Positions 43,290 through 51,988 of a stretch of 52,458 nt of DNA are shown here, in pieces (position 1 is the first letter of the stretch; every line of letters starts with the position of its first letter). Under the pieces are notes generated by a model. It was not told the DNA's origin and did not search any database. It worked only from the letters and a program-made list of their open reading frames with translations. The DNA comes from an uncultured Clostridium sp. (GTDB lineage Bacteria > Bacillota > Clostridia > Lachnospirales > Lachnospiraceae): the NCBI GenBank assembly GCA_947253885.1, contig CAMYAO010000015.1, positions 1 to 52,458 on the forward strand, read 5' to 3'. Position numbers and translations under genes: made by a program.

Positions 43290-44816
43290 ATGAAAAAAAA
43301 ACCTACGGTATTAATGATTTTAGATGGATTCGGATTAAATAAAAATCCGGAAGCGAATGCAGTATATGCGGCAAAGACTCCAAATATAGATCGTTTGATG
43401 AAGGAATATCCGTTTGTGGAGGGAAATGCCAGTGGCTTGGCAGTCGGCCTTCCGGACGGACAAATGGGAAATTCCGAAGTGGGTCATATGAATATGGGAG
43501 CCGGACGGATTGTATATCAGGAATTGACTCGCATTTCAAAAGCAATTTCAGACGGTGATTTTTTTGAAAATCCGGTATTGAAATCTGCAATGGAACAGAT
43601 CAGGCAATCAGGAAAGCATCTTCATATTTACGGACTTTTATCAGATGGAGGGGTGCATTCTCATAATACCCATCTGTACGGATTGCTTGAAATGGCAAAA
43701 CGAATGGGACTTACCGATGTATCGGTACATTGTTTTATGGATGGAAGAGATACCGCTCCGACTTCTGGAATCACTTATATAAGGGAATTAGAAAATAAAA
43801 TGGAAACAATCGGAGTCGGAAGGATTGCAACAGTAATCGGACGGTTTTATGCAATGGATCGGGATAATCGATGGGAACGGATCCAAGAGGCTTATCTGGC
43901 ATTAACAAACGGAACAGGTCGAATTGTTTCAGATGTGGAAACAGCAGTTTTGGAATCTTATCAGGAAAATATAACCGATGAGTTTATCAAACCGATTGTG
44001 GTAAAAGATGTTCCCCGAATTCAGGACGGAGATGCAGTAATCTGTTTTAATTTCCGACCGGATCGCGCAAGGGAAATTACAAGAGCATTTTGTGATGATA
44101 ATTTCAGCGGGTTTGAACGGGGAAATCGTAAACAAGTATCATATGTTTGCTTTACTGAATATGACGGGACAATTTTAAATAATCAGATTGCATTCCAAAA
44201 AGAAGAACTTACCAACACCTTTGGAGCATATTTGGCTGCTAACGGAAAAACACAGGCGAGAATTGCAGAAACAGAAAAGTATGCCCATGTAACTTTTTTC
44301 TTTAATGGTGGAGTAGAGGAGCCGAATGAGGGAGAAGATCGTATATTAGTACCTTCTCCCAAAGTTGCAACCTATGATCTGAAACCGGAAATGAGTGCGT
44401 ACGAGGTATGTGATCGATTGCTGGAAGCAATTCATGGCGGAAAATACGATGTCATTATTATAAATTTTGCAAATCCGGACATGGTAGGACATACAGGGGT
44501 TTTGTCTGCGGCAATCAAGGCGATTGAGGCAGTAGACTGTTGTGTGGGAAAAGCAGTTGAGGCAGTTCTTTCTGCAGGCGGGCAGATGTTTTTATGCGCA
44601 GATCACGGAAATGCGGAGCAGGAAATTGATTATAAAACGGGAGAGAGTTTTACGGCGCATACCACAAATCCGGTTCCGTTTATCCTGATTTCGGATCATA
44701 AAAATTATCGATTAAAGGAGAATGGAAGATTGTGTGATATTGTTCCTACTCTGATCGATATGATGGGAATGGAGCAGCCGAAGGAAATGACCGGTGTTTC
44801 CCTCCTTATAAAATAG
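43290..44816 (+). CDS. gpmI: 2,3-bisphosphoglycerate-independent phosphoglycerate mutase
   Basis: 508 residues of the alkaline-phosphatase superfamily, a Mn2+-dependent enzyme interconverting 3- and 2-phosphoglycerate. VLMILDGFG at the start binds metal. Ser62 in GQMGNSEVGHMNMGAG is the phosphorylated nucleophile. HCFMDGRDTAP, INFANPDMVGHTG and FLCADHGNAEQ complete the metal sites. It is the third glycolytic gene of the pgk-tpiA-gpmI run. Confidence 0.96.
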   Translation: MKKKPTVLMILDGFGLNKNPEANAVYAAKTPNIDRLMKEYPFVEGNASGLAVGLPDGQMGNSEVGHMNMGAGRIVYQELTRISKAISDGDFFENPVLKSAMEQIRQSGKHLHIYGLLSDGGVHSHNTHLYGLLEMAKRMGLTDVSVHCFMDGRDTAPTSGITYIRELENKMETIGVGRIATVIGRFYAMDRDNRWERIQEAYLALTNGTGRIVSDVETAVLESYQENITDEFIKPIVVKDVPRIQDGDAVICFNFRPDRAREITRAFCDDNFSGFERGNRKQVSYVCFTEYDGTILNNQIAFQKEELTNTFGAYLAANGKTQARIAETEKYAHVTFFFNGGVEEPNEGEDRILVPSPKVATYDLKPEMSAYEVCDRLLEAIHGGKYDVIIINFANPDMVGHTGVLSAAIKAIEAVDCCVGKAVEAVLSAGGQMFLCADHGNAEQEIDYKTGESFTAHTTNPVPFILISDHKNYRLKENGRLCDIVPTLIDMMGMEQPKEMTGVSLLIK

Positions 44817-44826
44817 AGGCGGAGAA

Positions 44827-44855
44827 TTGACGAAAATCTTTTCGCCGATTATACT
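44827..44855 (+). promoter_or_regulatory. Promoter of purCFB with palindrome in the spacer
   Basis: TTGACG (44827-44832), a 17-base spacer and TATACT (44850-44855), 50 bases before purC. The spacer includes a near-palindrome CGAAAATCTTTTCG (44831-44844), a possible operator. It does not match the B. subtilis PurR box. Confidence 0.7.
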
Positions 44856-44904
44856 AACAGAGATACAGTACAGATATAACTGAAAGAAAAGAAAGGGAAT
44901 AAGG

Positions 44905-45783
44905 ATGAGTGTTCAGGAGTTGAAGCCGATTAAAGAAGGCAAGGTAAGAGAAATCTATGATATTGGTACAGCATTAGTGCTGGTCGCTACAGATCGAATC
45001 TCTGCATTTGATGTGATTTTAAAGAATGAGGTCACTAAAAAAGGTGCTATTTTGACACAGATGTCTAAGTTTTGGTTTGATTTGACAAAAGATATTGTTC
45101 CGAATCACATGATTTCAGCAGATGTAAAGGATATGCCGGAATTTTTTCAACAAGAACAGTTTGACGGAAACAGTATGATGGTAAAAAAACTGAATATGCT
45201 TCCGATTGAATGTATTGTGCGCGGATATATTACCGGGAGCGGTTGGGAGAGCTATAAAAAGGACGGAACTGTTTGCGGAATTCAATTACCGGAAGGGCTT
45301 CAAGAATCTCAACAATTACCTGAACCCATCTATACCCCTTCTACAAAAGCCGAGATAGGAGATCATGATGAAAATATTTCCTTTGAGCAAAGCATTACAG
45401 TACTGGAAAAGGCATTTCCGGGACATGGAGAAGCATATGCAAAGGCATTGAGAGATTTTACAATCGGCATCTATAAAAAATGTGCAGATTATGCAAGAGA
45501 AAGAGGAATTATCATTGCAGATACCAAGTTTGAATTCGGTTTGGATGAGGAAGGGAGAATAGTACTCGGAGATGAAATGCTGACACCGGACAGTTCCAGA
45601 TTCTGGCCGGTACAGGGATATGAAGCCGGAAAATCACAGCCTTCCTATGATAAGCAGTTTGTACGTGATTGGTTAAAGGCAAATCCGGACAGTGATTATT
45701 TACTGCCGGATGAGATCATTGATAAGACAGTAGATAAATATAAAGAAGCTTATGGGTTATTAACAGGAGAAAAGTTTAACTAA
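44905..45783 (+). CDS. purC: Phosphoribosylaminoimidazole-succinocarboxamide synthase
   Basis: 292 residues, ATP-dependent addition of aspartate to CAIR in purine synthesis. EGKVREIYDIG near the start, DRISAFDVIL, VRGYITGSGWESYKKDG, IIADTKFEFGLDEEG and ILGDEMLTPDSSRFWP-type segment near residue 230 are family motifs. It is of the longer (about 290 aa) type. AAAGGGAATAAGG lies before the ATG. It overlaps purF by one base. Confidence 0.95.
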   Translation: MSVQELKPIKEGKVREIYDIGTALVLVATDRISAFDVILKNEVTKKGAILTQMSKFWFDLTKDIVPNHMISADVKDMPEFFQQEQFDGNSMMVKKLNMLPIECIVRGYITGSGWESYKKDGTVCGIQLPEGLQESQQLPEPIYTPSTKAEIGDHDENISFEQSITVLEKAFPGHGEAYAKALRDFTIGIYKKCADYARERGIIIADTKFEFGLDEEGRIVLGDEMLTPDSSRFWPVQGYEAGKSQPSYDKQFVRDWLKANPDSDYLLPDEIIDKTVDKYKEAYGLLTGEKFN

Positions 45784-47228
45784 TGAGAGAGATGGATAGC
45801 AATACAAAGGAATGGTCCGGACTGAAGGAAGAGTGCGGAGTGTTCGGAATGTACGATTTAGACGGCAATGATGTTGCGTCTACCATTTACTACGGTCTGT
45901 TTGCATTACAGCACAGAGGACAGGAAAGTTCCGGTATCGCAGTATCTGAAACCTACGGTCCGAAAGGAAAGGTAACGGTACATAAGGATATGGGCTTGGT
46001 AAATGAAGTCTTTGATTCTGAAACCCTGGATAGTATGTGTGGGGATATCGGTGTCGGACATGTACGCTATTCTACGGCGGGAGCATCGACAAGAGCCAAT
46101 GCACAGCCGCTTGTAATCAATTATGTAAAAGGTACATTGGCATTGGCACACAACGGTAATTTGATCAATGCAAATGAGCTTCGAAAAGAATTGTCATATA
46201 CCGGTGCTATTTTTCAAACAACAATCGATACAGAAGTAATTGCATATATGATTGCAAGAGAGCGATTGAATGTAGAGTCTGCAGAAAAGGCGGTTCAGCG
46301 GGCTTCCGCAAAAATTAAAGGAGCCTATTCTCTGGTTGTGATGAGTCCCCAAAAGCTGATCGGAGCAAGAGATCCTTACGGTTTTAAACCTCTTTGTATC
46401 GGAAAAAAAGGAAATTCTTATATCATTACTTCTGAAACAGCTGCTTTGGATACAACAGGAGCTACCTTTATCAGAGATGTAAAACCCGGAGAAGTTGTGA
46501 CGGTATATAAGGATGGACGTATTGAATCAGATATGACAAATGCAGTTGAGGAAGCCTGTCAGGGAAGATGTGTATTTGAATATATTTATTTCGCCCGTCA
46601 GGACAGTCATTTTGACGGAGTCAGTGTCAATGCATCCAGAATGAAAGCAGGAGCTTTTCTGGCTAGAGATACCGGTGTGGAGGCAGATCTGGTAGTCGGA
46701 GTTCCGGAATCCGGAAATGCAGCTGCCTTGGGATATGCACTTGAGTCCGGGATTCCGTATGGTGTTGCGTTTATAAAAAACAGCTATGTCGGAAGAACTT
46801 TTATTAAGCCGAAGCAAAAATCAAGAGAAACCAGTGTAAGAGTAAAACTGAATGTGGCAAAAGAGGCGGTTGCAGGAAAAAGAGTGATTATGATAGATGA
46901 CTCGATCGTACGGGGTACGACTTCCGGATTAATCGTAAAAATGTTGAAAGAGGCAGGTGCGACAGAAGTACATGTGAGGATCAGTTCACCTCCATTTTTA
47001 CATCCTTGTTATTTCGGTACGGATATTCCTGCAAGAGAGCAGTTGATCGCACACAATCGTACGACAGAAGATATCAGAGAACTGATCGGAGCGGACAGTC
47101 TCGGATATCTGAGTGTAGATCGTTTACCTGAGATTTCCGGAAATCTGCCGATTTGCAAGGGTTGTTTTACCGGAGTATATCCGCTGGATCCTCCGGAAGA
47201 AGACATTCGCGGTGAATATGATAAATAG
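45783..47228 (+). CDS. purF: Amidophosphoribosyltransferase
   Basis: 481 residues, first committed step of purine synthesis, making phosphoribosylamine from PRPP and glutamine. After a 17-residue propeptide the catalytic Cys18 (EECGVFGMYD) becomes the N-terminal nucleophile. The Ntn glutaminase domain has LQHRGQESSGI and ALAHNGNLIN; the phosphoribosyltransferase domain has the PRPP motif VIMIDDSIVRGTTS. C-terminal Cys residues near KGCFTGVYP fit the [4Fe-4S]-containing Bacillus-type enzyme. The ATG overlaps the purC stop. Confidence 0.95.
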   Translation: MREMDSNTKEWSGLKEECGVFGMYDLDGNDVASTIYYGLFALQHRGQESSGIAVSETYGPKGKVTVHKDMGLVNEVFDSETLDSMCGDIGVGHVRYSTAGASTRANAQPLVINYVKGTLALAHNGNLINANELRKELSYTGAIFQTTIDTEVIAYMIARERLNVESAEKAVQRASAKIKGAYSLVVMSPQKLIGARDPYGFKPLCIGKKGNSYIITSETAALDTTGATFIRDVKPGEVVTVYKDGRIESDMTNAVEEACQGRCVFEYIYFARQDSHFDGVSVNASRMKAGAFLARDTGVEADLVVGVPESGNAAALGYALESGIPYGVAFIKNSYVGRTFIKPKQKSRETSVRVKLNVAKEAVAGKRVIMIDDSIVRGTTSGLIVKMLKEAGATEVHVRISSPPFLHPCYFGTDIPAREQLIAHNRTTEDIRELIGADSLGYLSVDRLPEISGNLPICKGCFTGVYPLDPPEEDIRGEYDK

Positions 47229-47249
47229 TTGAGAGAGGGAAGAAATTAA

Positions 47250-48683
47250 ATGAGTACAGACCGTTATACAAGTCCATTATCAGAACGTTATTCCAGTAAA
47301 GAGATGCAGTATATATTTTCTCCTGATATGAAATTCCGTACTTGGAGAAGACTTTGGATTGCTTTAGCCGAGACAGAAAAGGCGTTGGGACTCGATATTA
47401 CCCAGGAGCAGATTGAAGAATTAAAGGCACATAAAGATGATATCAATTATGAAGTTGCAAAAGAAAGAGAGAAAATTGTACGTCATGATGTAATGTCACA
47501 TGTATATGCCTATGGAGTGCAGTGCCCGAAAGCAAAGGGAATTATTCATTTGGGAGCAACTTCCTGTTATGTCGGAGACAATACGGATATTATTATAATG
47601 AATGAAGCGTTGAGTCTGGTTCATAAGAAATTGATCAGTGTGATCGATGAACTGGCAAAGTTTGCAGACAGATATAAGGCAACTCCAACCTTGGGATTTA
47701 CACACTTTCAGCCGGCACAACCAACCAGTGTCGGAAAGAGAGCAACATTATGGTTGCAGGAGTTTTTAATGGATTTAGAGGATCTGGAGTATGTACAGTC
47801 CACTTTGAAATTATTGGGTTCCAAAGGAACTACCGGAACACAGGCAAGCTTTTTGGAGTTGTTTAACGGAGATCAGGAAGTTATCGATAAAATCGACCCG
47901 ATGATTGCAGAAAAAATGGGATTTCGGAATTGTTATCCTGTCTCCGGACAAACATATTCCCGTAAGGTGGATACAAGAGTTCTGAATGTTATTGCGGGAA
48001 TTGCCGCTTCTGCACATAAAATGTCCAATGATATTCGTTTGTTGCAGCATCTGAAAGAAGTGGAAGAACCGTTTGAAAAGACGCAGATCGGCTCCTCTGC
48101 CATGGCATATAAGAGAAATCCTATGAGAAGTGAGAGAATTGCTTCTCTATCACGTTTTGTAATGATCGATGCGCTGAATCCTGCAATCACATCTGCAACA
48201 CAGTGGTTTGAAAGAACATTGGATGATTCTGCAAATAAGAGATTATCTATTGCAGAAGGATTTTTGACGATCGACGGGGTATTAGACCTGTGTTTAAATG
48301 TAGTAGACGGTCTGGTAGTGTATGAAAAGGTTATCACAAAGCATCTTATGGCGGAATTACCGTTTATGGCGACAGAAAATATTATGATGGATGCTGTAAA
48401 GAAAGGTGGAGATCGTCAGGAGCTTCATGAGCGGATTCGTACTCTTTCCATGGAAGCCGGACGTAATGTCAAGGAAGAAGGACTGGATAACAATCTGTTG
48501 GAGTTAATTGCAAAGGATAAGGATTTTGGACTATCGTTGGAAGAACTTCAATCAGCAATGCAGCCGGAACGTTATATCGGAAGAGCAAAAGAGCAGGTAG
48601 AAGCTTTTCTTAAAAATATGGTACAGCCGGTATTGGAAGCAAATAAAAATCAGCTTGGAATAAAAGTGGAAATTAATGTATAA
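47250..48683 (+). CDS. purB: Adenylosuccinate lyase
   Basis: 477 residues of the fumarase/aspartase superfamily. It cleaves SAICAR, the product of PurC, and adenylosuccinate. TSPLSERYSSKEMQYIFS opens the protein, HLGATSCYVGDNTD and GFTHFQPAQPTSVG hold catalytic residues, and the signature GSSAMAYKRNPMRSE is the flexible loop. It is the last gene of the purC-purF-purB run and is followed by a terminator. Confidence 0.96.
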   Translation: MSTDRYTSPLSERYSSKEMQYIFSPDMKFRTWRRLWIALAETEKALGLDITQEQIEELKAHKDDINYEVAKEREKIVRHDVMSHVYAYGVQCPKAKGIIHLGATSCYVGDNTDIIIMNEALSLVHKKLISVIDELAKFADRYKATPTLGFTHFQPAQPTSVGKRATLWLQEFLMDLEDLEYVQSTLKLLGSKGTTGTQASFLELFNGDQEVIDKIDPMIAEKMGFRNCYPVSGQTYSRKVDTRVLNVIAGIAASAHKMSNDIRLLQHLKEVEEPFEKTQIGSSAMAYKRNPMRSERIASLSRFVMIDALNPAITSATQWFERTLDDSANKRLSIAEGFLTIDGVLDLCLNVVDGLVVYEKVITKHLMAELPFMATENIMMDAVKKGGDRQELHERIRTLSMEAGRNVKEEGLDNNLLELIAKDKDFGLSLEELQSAMQPERYIGRAKEQVEAFLKNMVQPVLEANKNQLGIKVEINV

Positions 48684-48686
48684 AGG

Positions 48687-48720
48687 AAGGGTCTCTTTGG
48701 ATTTCCTAAAGAGACCTTTT
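48687..48720 (+). terminator. Terminator of purCFB
   Basis: A 12-bp stem AAGGGTCTCTTT (48687-48698) with 48708-48719 and T residues, right after the purB stop. Confidence 0.85.
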
Positions 48721-48725
48721 ATCTC

Positions 48726-48754
48726 TTGAAAAAATAAAACATATGTGATATAGT
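48726..48754 (+). promoter_or_regulatory. Promoter of secG
   Basis: TTGAAA (48726-48731), 17 bases, TATAGT (48749-48754), 40 bases before the secG ATG. Confidence 0.7.
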
Positions 48755-48794
48755 TCTAATGATTATGTATAAATAAATTTAGGGAGGTTAGAAC

Positions 48795-49046
48795 ATGGCA
48801 ACATTAAAAGTCATTGCAGATATAGGTTTTATTGTAGTTTCCATTATCTTAAGCATTATCGTTTTAATGCAGGAAGGAAAGTCAGCCGGTCTCGGTACAT
48901 TAGGCGGTATGGCTTCTAACACAGACTCTTATTGGAGTAAGAACAAGGGACGTTCGGCAGAGGGTGTCCTGATTAAGTCCACAAGAGTACTTTTATTCCT
49001 GTTCTTAGGATTAGCTTTAGTGCTTAATATGGGATTTTGGTCTTAA
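48795..49046 (+). CDS. secG: Preprotein translocase subunit SecG
   Basis: 83 residues with two transmembrane helices (about 5-26 and 62-81) joined by a Gly/Ser-rich cytoplasmic loop. The conserved loop start LMQEGKSAGLGTLGG is the SecG signature. It is the accessory subunit of the SecYEG channel. AGGGAGG precedes the ATG. It has its own promoter and terminator, and rnr, smpB and ssrA follow, the usual Firmicute order. Confidence 0.95.
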   Translation: MATLKVIADIGFIVVSIILSIIVLMQEGKSAGLGTLGGMASNTDSYWSKNKGRSAEGVLIKSTRVLLFLFLGLALVLNMGFWS

Positions 49047-49055
49047 AGGATAATG

Positions 49056-49084
49056 AAGCTACCACAATGTGGTAGCTTTTTTCA
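49056..49084 (+). terminator. Terminator of secG
   Basis: A 10-bp perfect stem AAGCTACCAC (49056-49065) with 49069-49078, tiny loop, then a T run. Confidence 0.85.
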
Positions 49085-49113
49085 ATTAGGGAGTTTGAGG
49101 ATGATCCGGCAGA

Positions 49114-51105
49114 ATGCATAGAAAAAGAAAAAACAGAAGATTAAAGGAAAAAAAATTAAAACAGAAAAAATATGTAGGGGTATTATCTACACATCCGAGA
49201 GGGTTCGGTTTTGTGACGGTAGAAGGTGAGCCGGAGGATATTTTTGTGCCGGCCGACTATCAAAGTACTGCTATAAACGGAGATACTGTAGAACTTATAC
49301 AGATTCCTTCCACTGGAAAAAGAAAAGAAGGGAAGATTACGAAGATTGTGGAGCGTGGTCAGCATACTTTTGTGGGAACTTATCAGAAGTCTTCCAATTT
49401 CGGGTTTGTGGTGGCAGACAATCCTAAATTATTGTCCGATCTCTTTATTCCCAAAGGAAGAGACCTAAATGCGTTAAACGGGCAAAAGGTAGTGGCCCGT
49501 ATTACAGATTTTTTTAAAAAGAAAAAGCCGGAAGGGGAAATTATAGAGATTATCGGTATGCCGGAAGAAGTAGGAACGGATATTATGTCGATCCTAAAGG
49601 AGTCCGGGATTCCGTTGGAATTTTCCGAAAAGGTGCAAAAGCAGGCAAGGCGTTGTCCGGATCATGTATTGGAGTCTGATTTTAACGGACGTGAGGATGT
49701 AAGAGATAAGCTTACAATTACGATTGACGGAGAAGATGCAAAGGATTTAGACGATGCAATTACTTTGGAAAGAAGGATGGACGGTTCCTTTTTGCTCGGA
49801 GTGCATATAGCGGATGTAAGTAATTACGTGCAGGAAACTTCGACATTGGACAGAGAGGCACTGAAAAGAGGAACCAGTATATATGTTGTAGATCGAGTAG
49901 TACCGATGCTTCCGGTAGAACTTTCTAATGGAATCTGTTCTCTGAATGCAGGAGTGGATCGACTGGCATTGAGTTGTTTTATGGAAGTAGATTCAGAAGG
50001 TATGGTATATCGTCATCGTATTGTGGAGTCGGTTATCCATGTGGATTATCGTATGGATTATACAACAGTTAATAAAATGATACAGGGTGATCGGGAGGCA
50101 AAGGCAAGCTATCCTCTTGGAAATATGGTGGAGGATATGAAAGCACTGTCTGATCTGATTCGTTCCGGGAGAGAACAACGGGGAGCCGTTGATTTTGATT
50201 TTCCTGAGACAAAGATAGTTTTAAGTGATACAGGAAAGCCGATTGAGATAAAGGCGTACGATCGAAATGATGCAACAAAGCTCATTGAAGATTTTATGTT
50301 GCTTGCAAATGAGACGGTGGCGAGGGAATTTGAAAAGAGAGGATTACCGTTTGTCTATCGTACGCATGAAAGACCGGATACAGAAAAAATCAAAGCATTG
50401 TGTACACTGATCAATCAGTTCGGTTACCATTTAACAGTTTCTGATGACGAGATAAAACCTATACAGTTACAGCAGCTGTTACAGGCGATTAAAGGGGATC
50501 CGAAAGAAGCAATGATTTCCAAAATCACTTTGAGATCTATGAAACAAGCGAGATATCAGACGGAGTGTATCGGTCATTTCGGTCTGGCGGCACCTTTTTA
50601 TTGTCATTTTACTTCTCCTATCAGACGTTATCCGGATCTGCAGATACATCGTATTATAAAAGAGAATATAAGGAGGCCCCTTACGAAAGAGCGCATTGCT
50701 CATTATGAAAGCATCTTGCCCGAGATTTCTCTGAAATCCAGTGAACGGGAGAGAAGAGCGGAAGAGCTGGAAAGAGAAACAGTCAAGCTGAAAAAAGTAG
50801 AGTATATGGAGCCGTTTATAGGAAAAACTTTTACAGGTGTGATTTCGGGAGTGACTGCTTTTGGAATTTATGTAGAATTACACAATACGGTAGAAGGACT
50901 GGTTCATATTACTTCTTTACAGGATGATTATTATCATTTTAATGAGCAGACCTTTCAGTTGATCGGAGAACGAACCGGGAAGATTTATGAGCTGGGTCAG
51001 GAAATAACGGTACAGTTGGAACATACAGATCGATTACTTCGAACAATTGATTTTATACTGCCGAAAGATGAGGATAGAAAGAAAAATGGCAAAAGACACG
51101 ATTAA
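49114..51105 (+). CDS. rnr: Ribonuclease R (3'-5' exoribonuclease)
   Basis: 663 residues. After a very basic first 19 residues come cold-shock-type RNA-binding domains (about 20-80 and 85-150: GFGFVTVEGEPEDIFVP and NFGFVVADNP). The RNB catalytic domain (about 190-520) has DGEDAKDLDDAITL with the Mg2+-binding Asp residues, and an S1 domain lies near 575-650 (TFTGVISGVTAFGIYVEL). It lacks the N-terminal helix-turn-helix domain of longer RNase R proteins. No strong ribosome binding site precedes the ATG; a stop lies four codons upstream, which fixes this as the first possible start. It degrades structured and tmRNA-tagged mRNAs and overlaps smpB. Confidence 0.94.
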   Translation: MHRKRKNRRLKEKKLKQKKYVGVLSTHPRGFGFVTVEGEPEDIFVPADYQSTAINGDTVELIQIPSTGKRKEGKITKIVERGQHTFVGTYQKSSNFGFVVADNPKLLSDLFIPKGRDLNALNGQKVVARITDFFKKKKPEGEIIEIIGMPEEVGTDIMSILKESGIPLEFSEKVQKQARRCPDHVLESDFNGREDVRDKLTITIDGEDAKDLDDAITLERRMDGSFLLGVHIADVSNYVQETSTLDREALKRGTSIYVVDRVVPMLPVELSNGICSLNAGVDRLALSCFMEVDSEGMVYRHRIVESVIHVDYRMDYTTVNKMIQGDREAKASYPLGNMVEDMKALSDLIRSGREQRGAVDFDFPETKIVLSDTGKPIEIKAYDRNDATKLIEDFMLLANETVAREFEKRGLPFVYRTHERPDTEKIKALCTLINQFGYHLTVSDDEIKPIQLQQLLQAIKGDPKEAMISKITLRSMKQARYQTECIGHFGLAAPFYCHFTSPIRRYPDLQIHRIIKENIRRPLTKERIAHYESILPEISLKSSERERRAEELERETVKLKKVEYMEPFIGKTFTGVISGVTAFGIYVELHNTVEGLVHITSLQDDYYHFNEQTFQLIGERTGKIYELGQEITVQLEHTDRLLRTIDFILPKDEDRKKNGKRHD

Positions 51106-51550
51106 ATTAATTGCAAATAATAAAAAAGCCTACCACGAATATTTTATTGATGATAAATATGAAGCAGGAATTGAGCTGCACGGAACTGAGGTAAAATCTG
51201 TTCGAATGGGGAAGTGCAGTATCAAGGAAGCATTTATACGGATTGATAAGGGCGAGCTGGTGGTATACGGCATGAATATCAGTCCTTATGAAAAGGGAAA
51301 TATATTCAACAAGGATCCGCTTCGTCCTAAAAAATTATTAATGCATAAGTTTGAAATACTGAAGCTGGAACAAAAAATTGCAGAAAAAGGGCTTACCCTG
51401 GTACCTTTGAAGGTTTATTTAAAAGGAAGTCTGATTAAAGTGGAAATCGGATTGGCAAGAGGAAAGAAGCTTTACGATAAGCGCCAGGATATAGCAAGAA
51501 AAGATCAAAGGAGGGAAGCGCAAAGAGATTTTAAGGTGAAAAATTTATAA
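51086..51550 (+). CDS. smpB: SsrA-binding protein SmpB
   Basis: 154 residues, OB-fold protein that binds tmRNA and brings it to stalled ribosomes. IANNKKAYHEYFIDDKYEAGIELHGTEVKS at the start, GKCSIKEAFI, the NIFNKDPLRPKKLLMH segment and a basic C-terminal tail (GLARGKKLYDKRQDIARKDQ) are all family features. The ATG at 51086 gives the normal length; the frame upstream lies within rnr, which it overlaps by 20 bases. ssrA lies 57 bases downstream. Confidence 0.96.
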   Translation: MAKDTIKLIANNKKAYHEYFIDDKYEAGIELHGTEVKSVRMGKCSIKEAFIRIDKGELVVYGMNISPYEKGNIFNKDPLRPKKLLMHKFEILKLEQKIAEKGLTLVPLKVYLKGSLIKVEIGLARGKKLYDKRQDIARKDQRREAQRDFKVKNL

Positions 51551-51557
51551 GAAAGCC

Positions 51558-51587
51558 TTGACTAGATAAATGGTGTGTGCCTATACT
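51558..51587 (+). promoter_or_regulatory. Promoter of ssrA
   Basis: TTGACT (51558-51563), 18 bases, TATACT (51582-51587), ending 20 bases before the mature tmRNA 5' end. Confidence 0.75.
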
Positions 51588-51607
51588 AGTTTGTATCTAT
51601 AATATTC

Positions 51608-51955
51608 GGGGATGTACTGGTTTCGACGGGGTTTCTGAAGCTGGTGAAGCGAGTCGTACGGGATGCGTTAAATGCCAAACTTAAAATTAAACGCTAAAGA
51701 TAATAATCAATTAGCATTAGCTGCCTAATCGCGGCTATTTGTCCGCTTATCTGCACCTACACTTATAAGACCGGGCATCATCTAATGTAGGAAACGACGT
51801 GCACTAAGCTTTGCGTGTACGGGCGTATTATGAAGCTACTGAAGTGAGAAACCTGTTACTGGGTGTTTCACGGAGGGAATGTTAAAGCAGTGACTACACT
51901 CGTAGAAGAACGGTGAATTTGATTTCGGACAGGGGTTCGATTCCCCTCATCTCCA
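51608..51955 (+). ncRNA. ssrA: tmRNA (SsrA)
   Basis: 348 bases. The 5' GGGGATG pairs with 3' CATCTCC as the acceptor stem with discriminator A; CCA is not encoded. The 5' end has GGTTTCGACGGGG and the 3' end the T-arm GGGGTTCGATTCCCC, both tmRNA hallmarks. The tag frame (51693-51728) starts at the resume codon GCT and encodes AKDNNQLALAA before TAA; the LALAA end is the protease recognition signal. Pseudoknot regions lie downstream of the tag. It frees stalled ribosomes and marks the unfinished protein for degradation, with SmpB encoded directly upstream. Confidence 0.97.
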
Positions 51956-51962
51956 TTGCAGT

Positions 51963-51988
51963 AACCCGCTATTTCAGCGGGTTTTTTT
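51963..51988 (+). terminator. Terminator of ssrA
   Basis: An 8-bp stem AACCCGCT (51963-51970) with 51976-51983 and a run of seven T. Confidence 0.85.
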
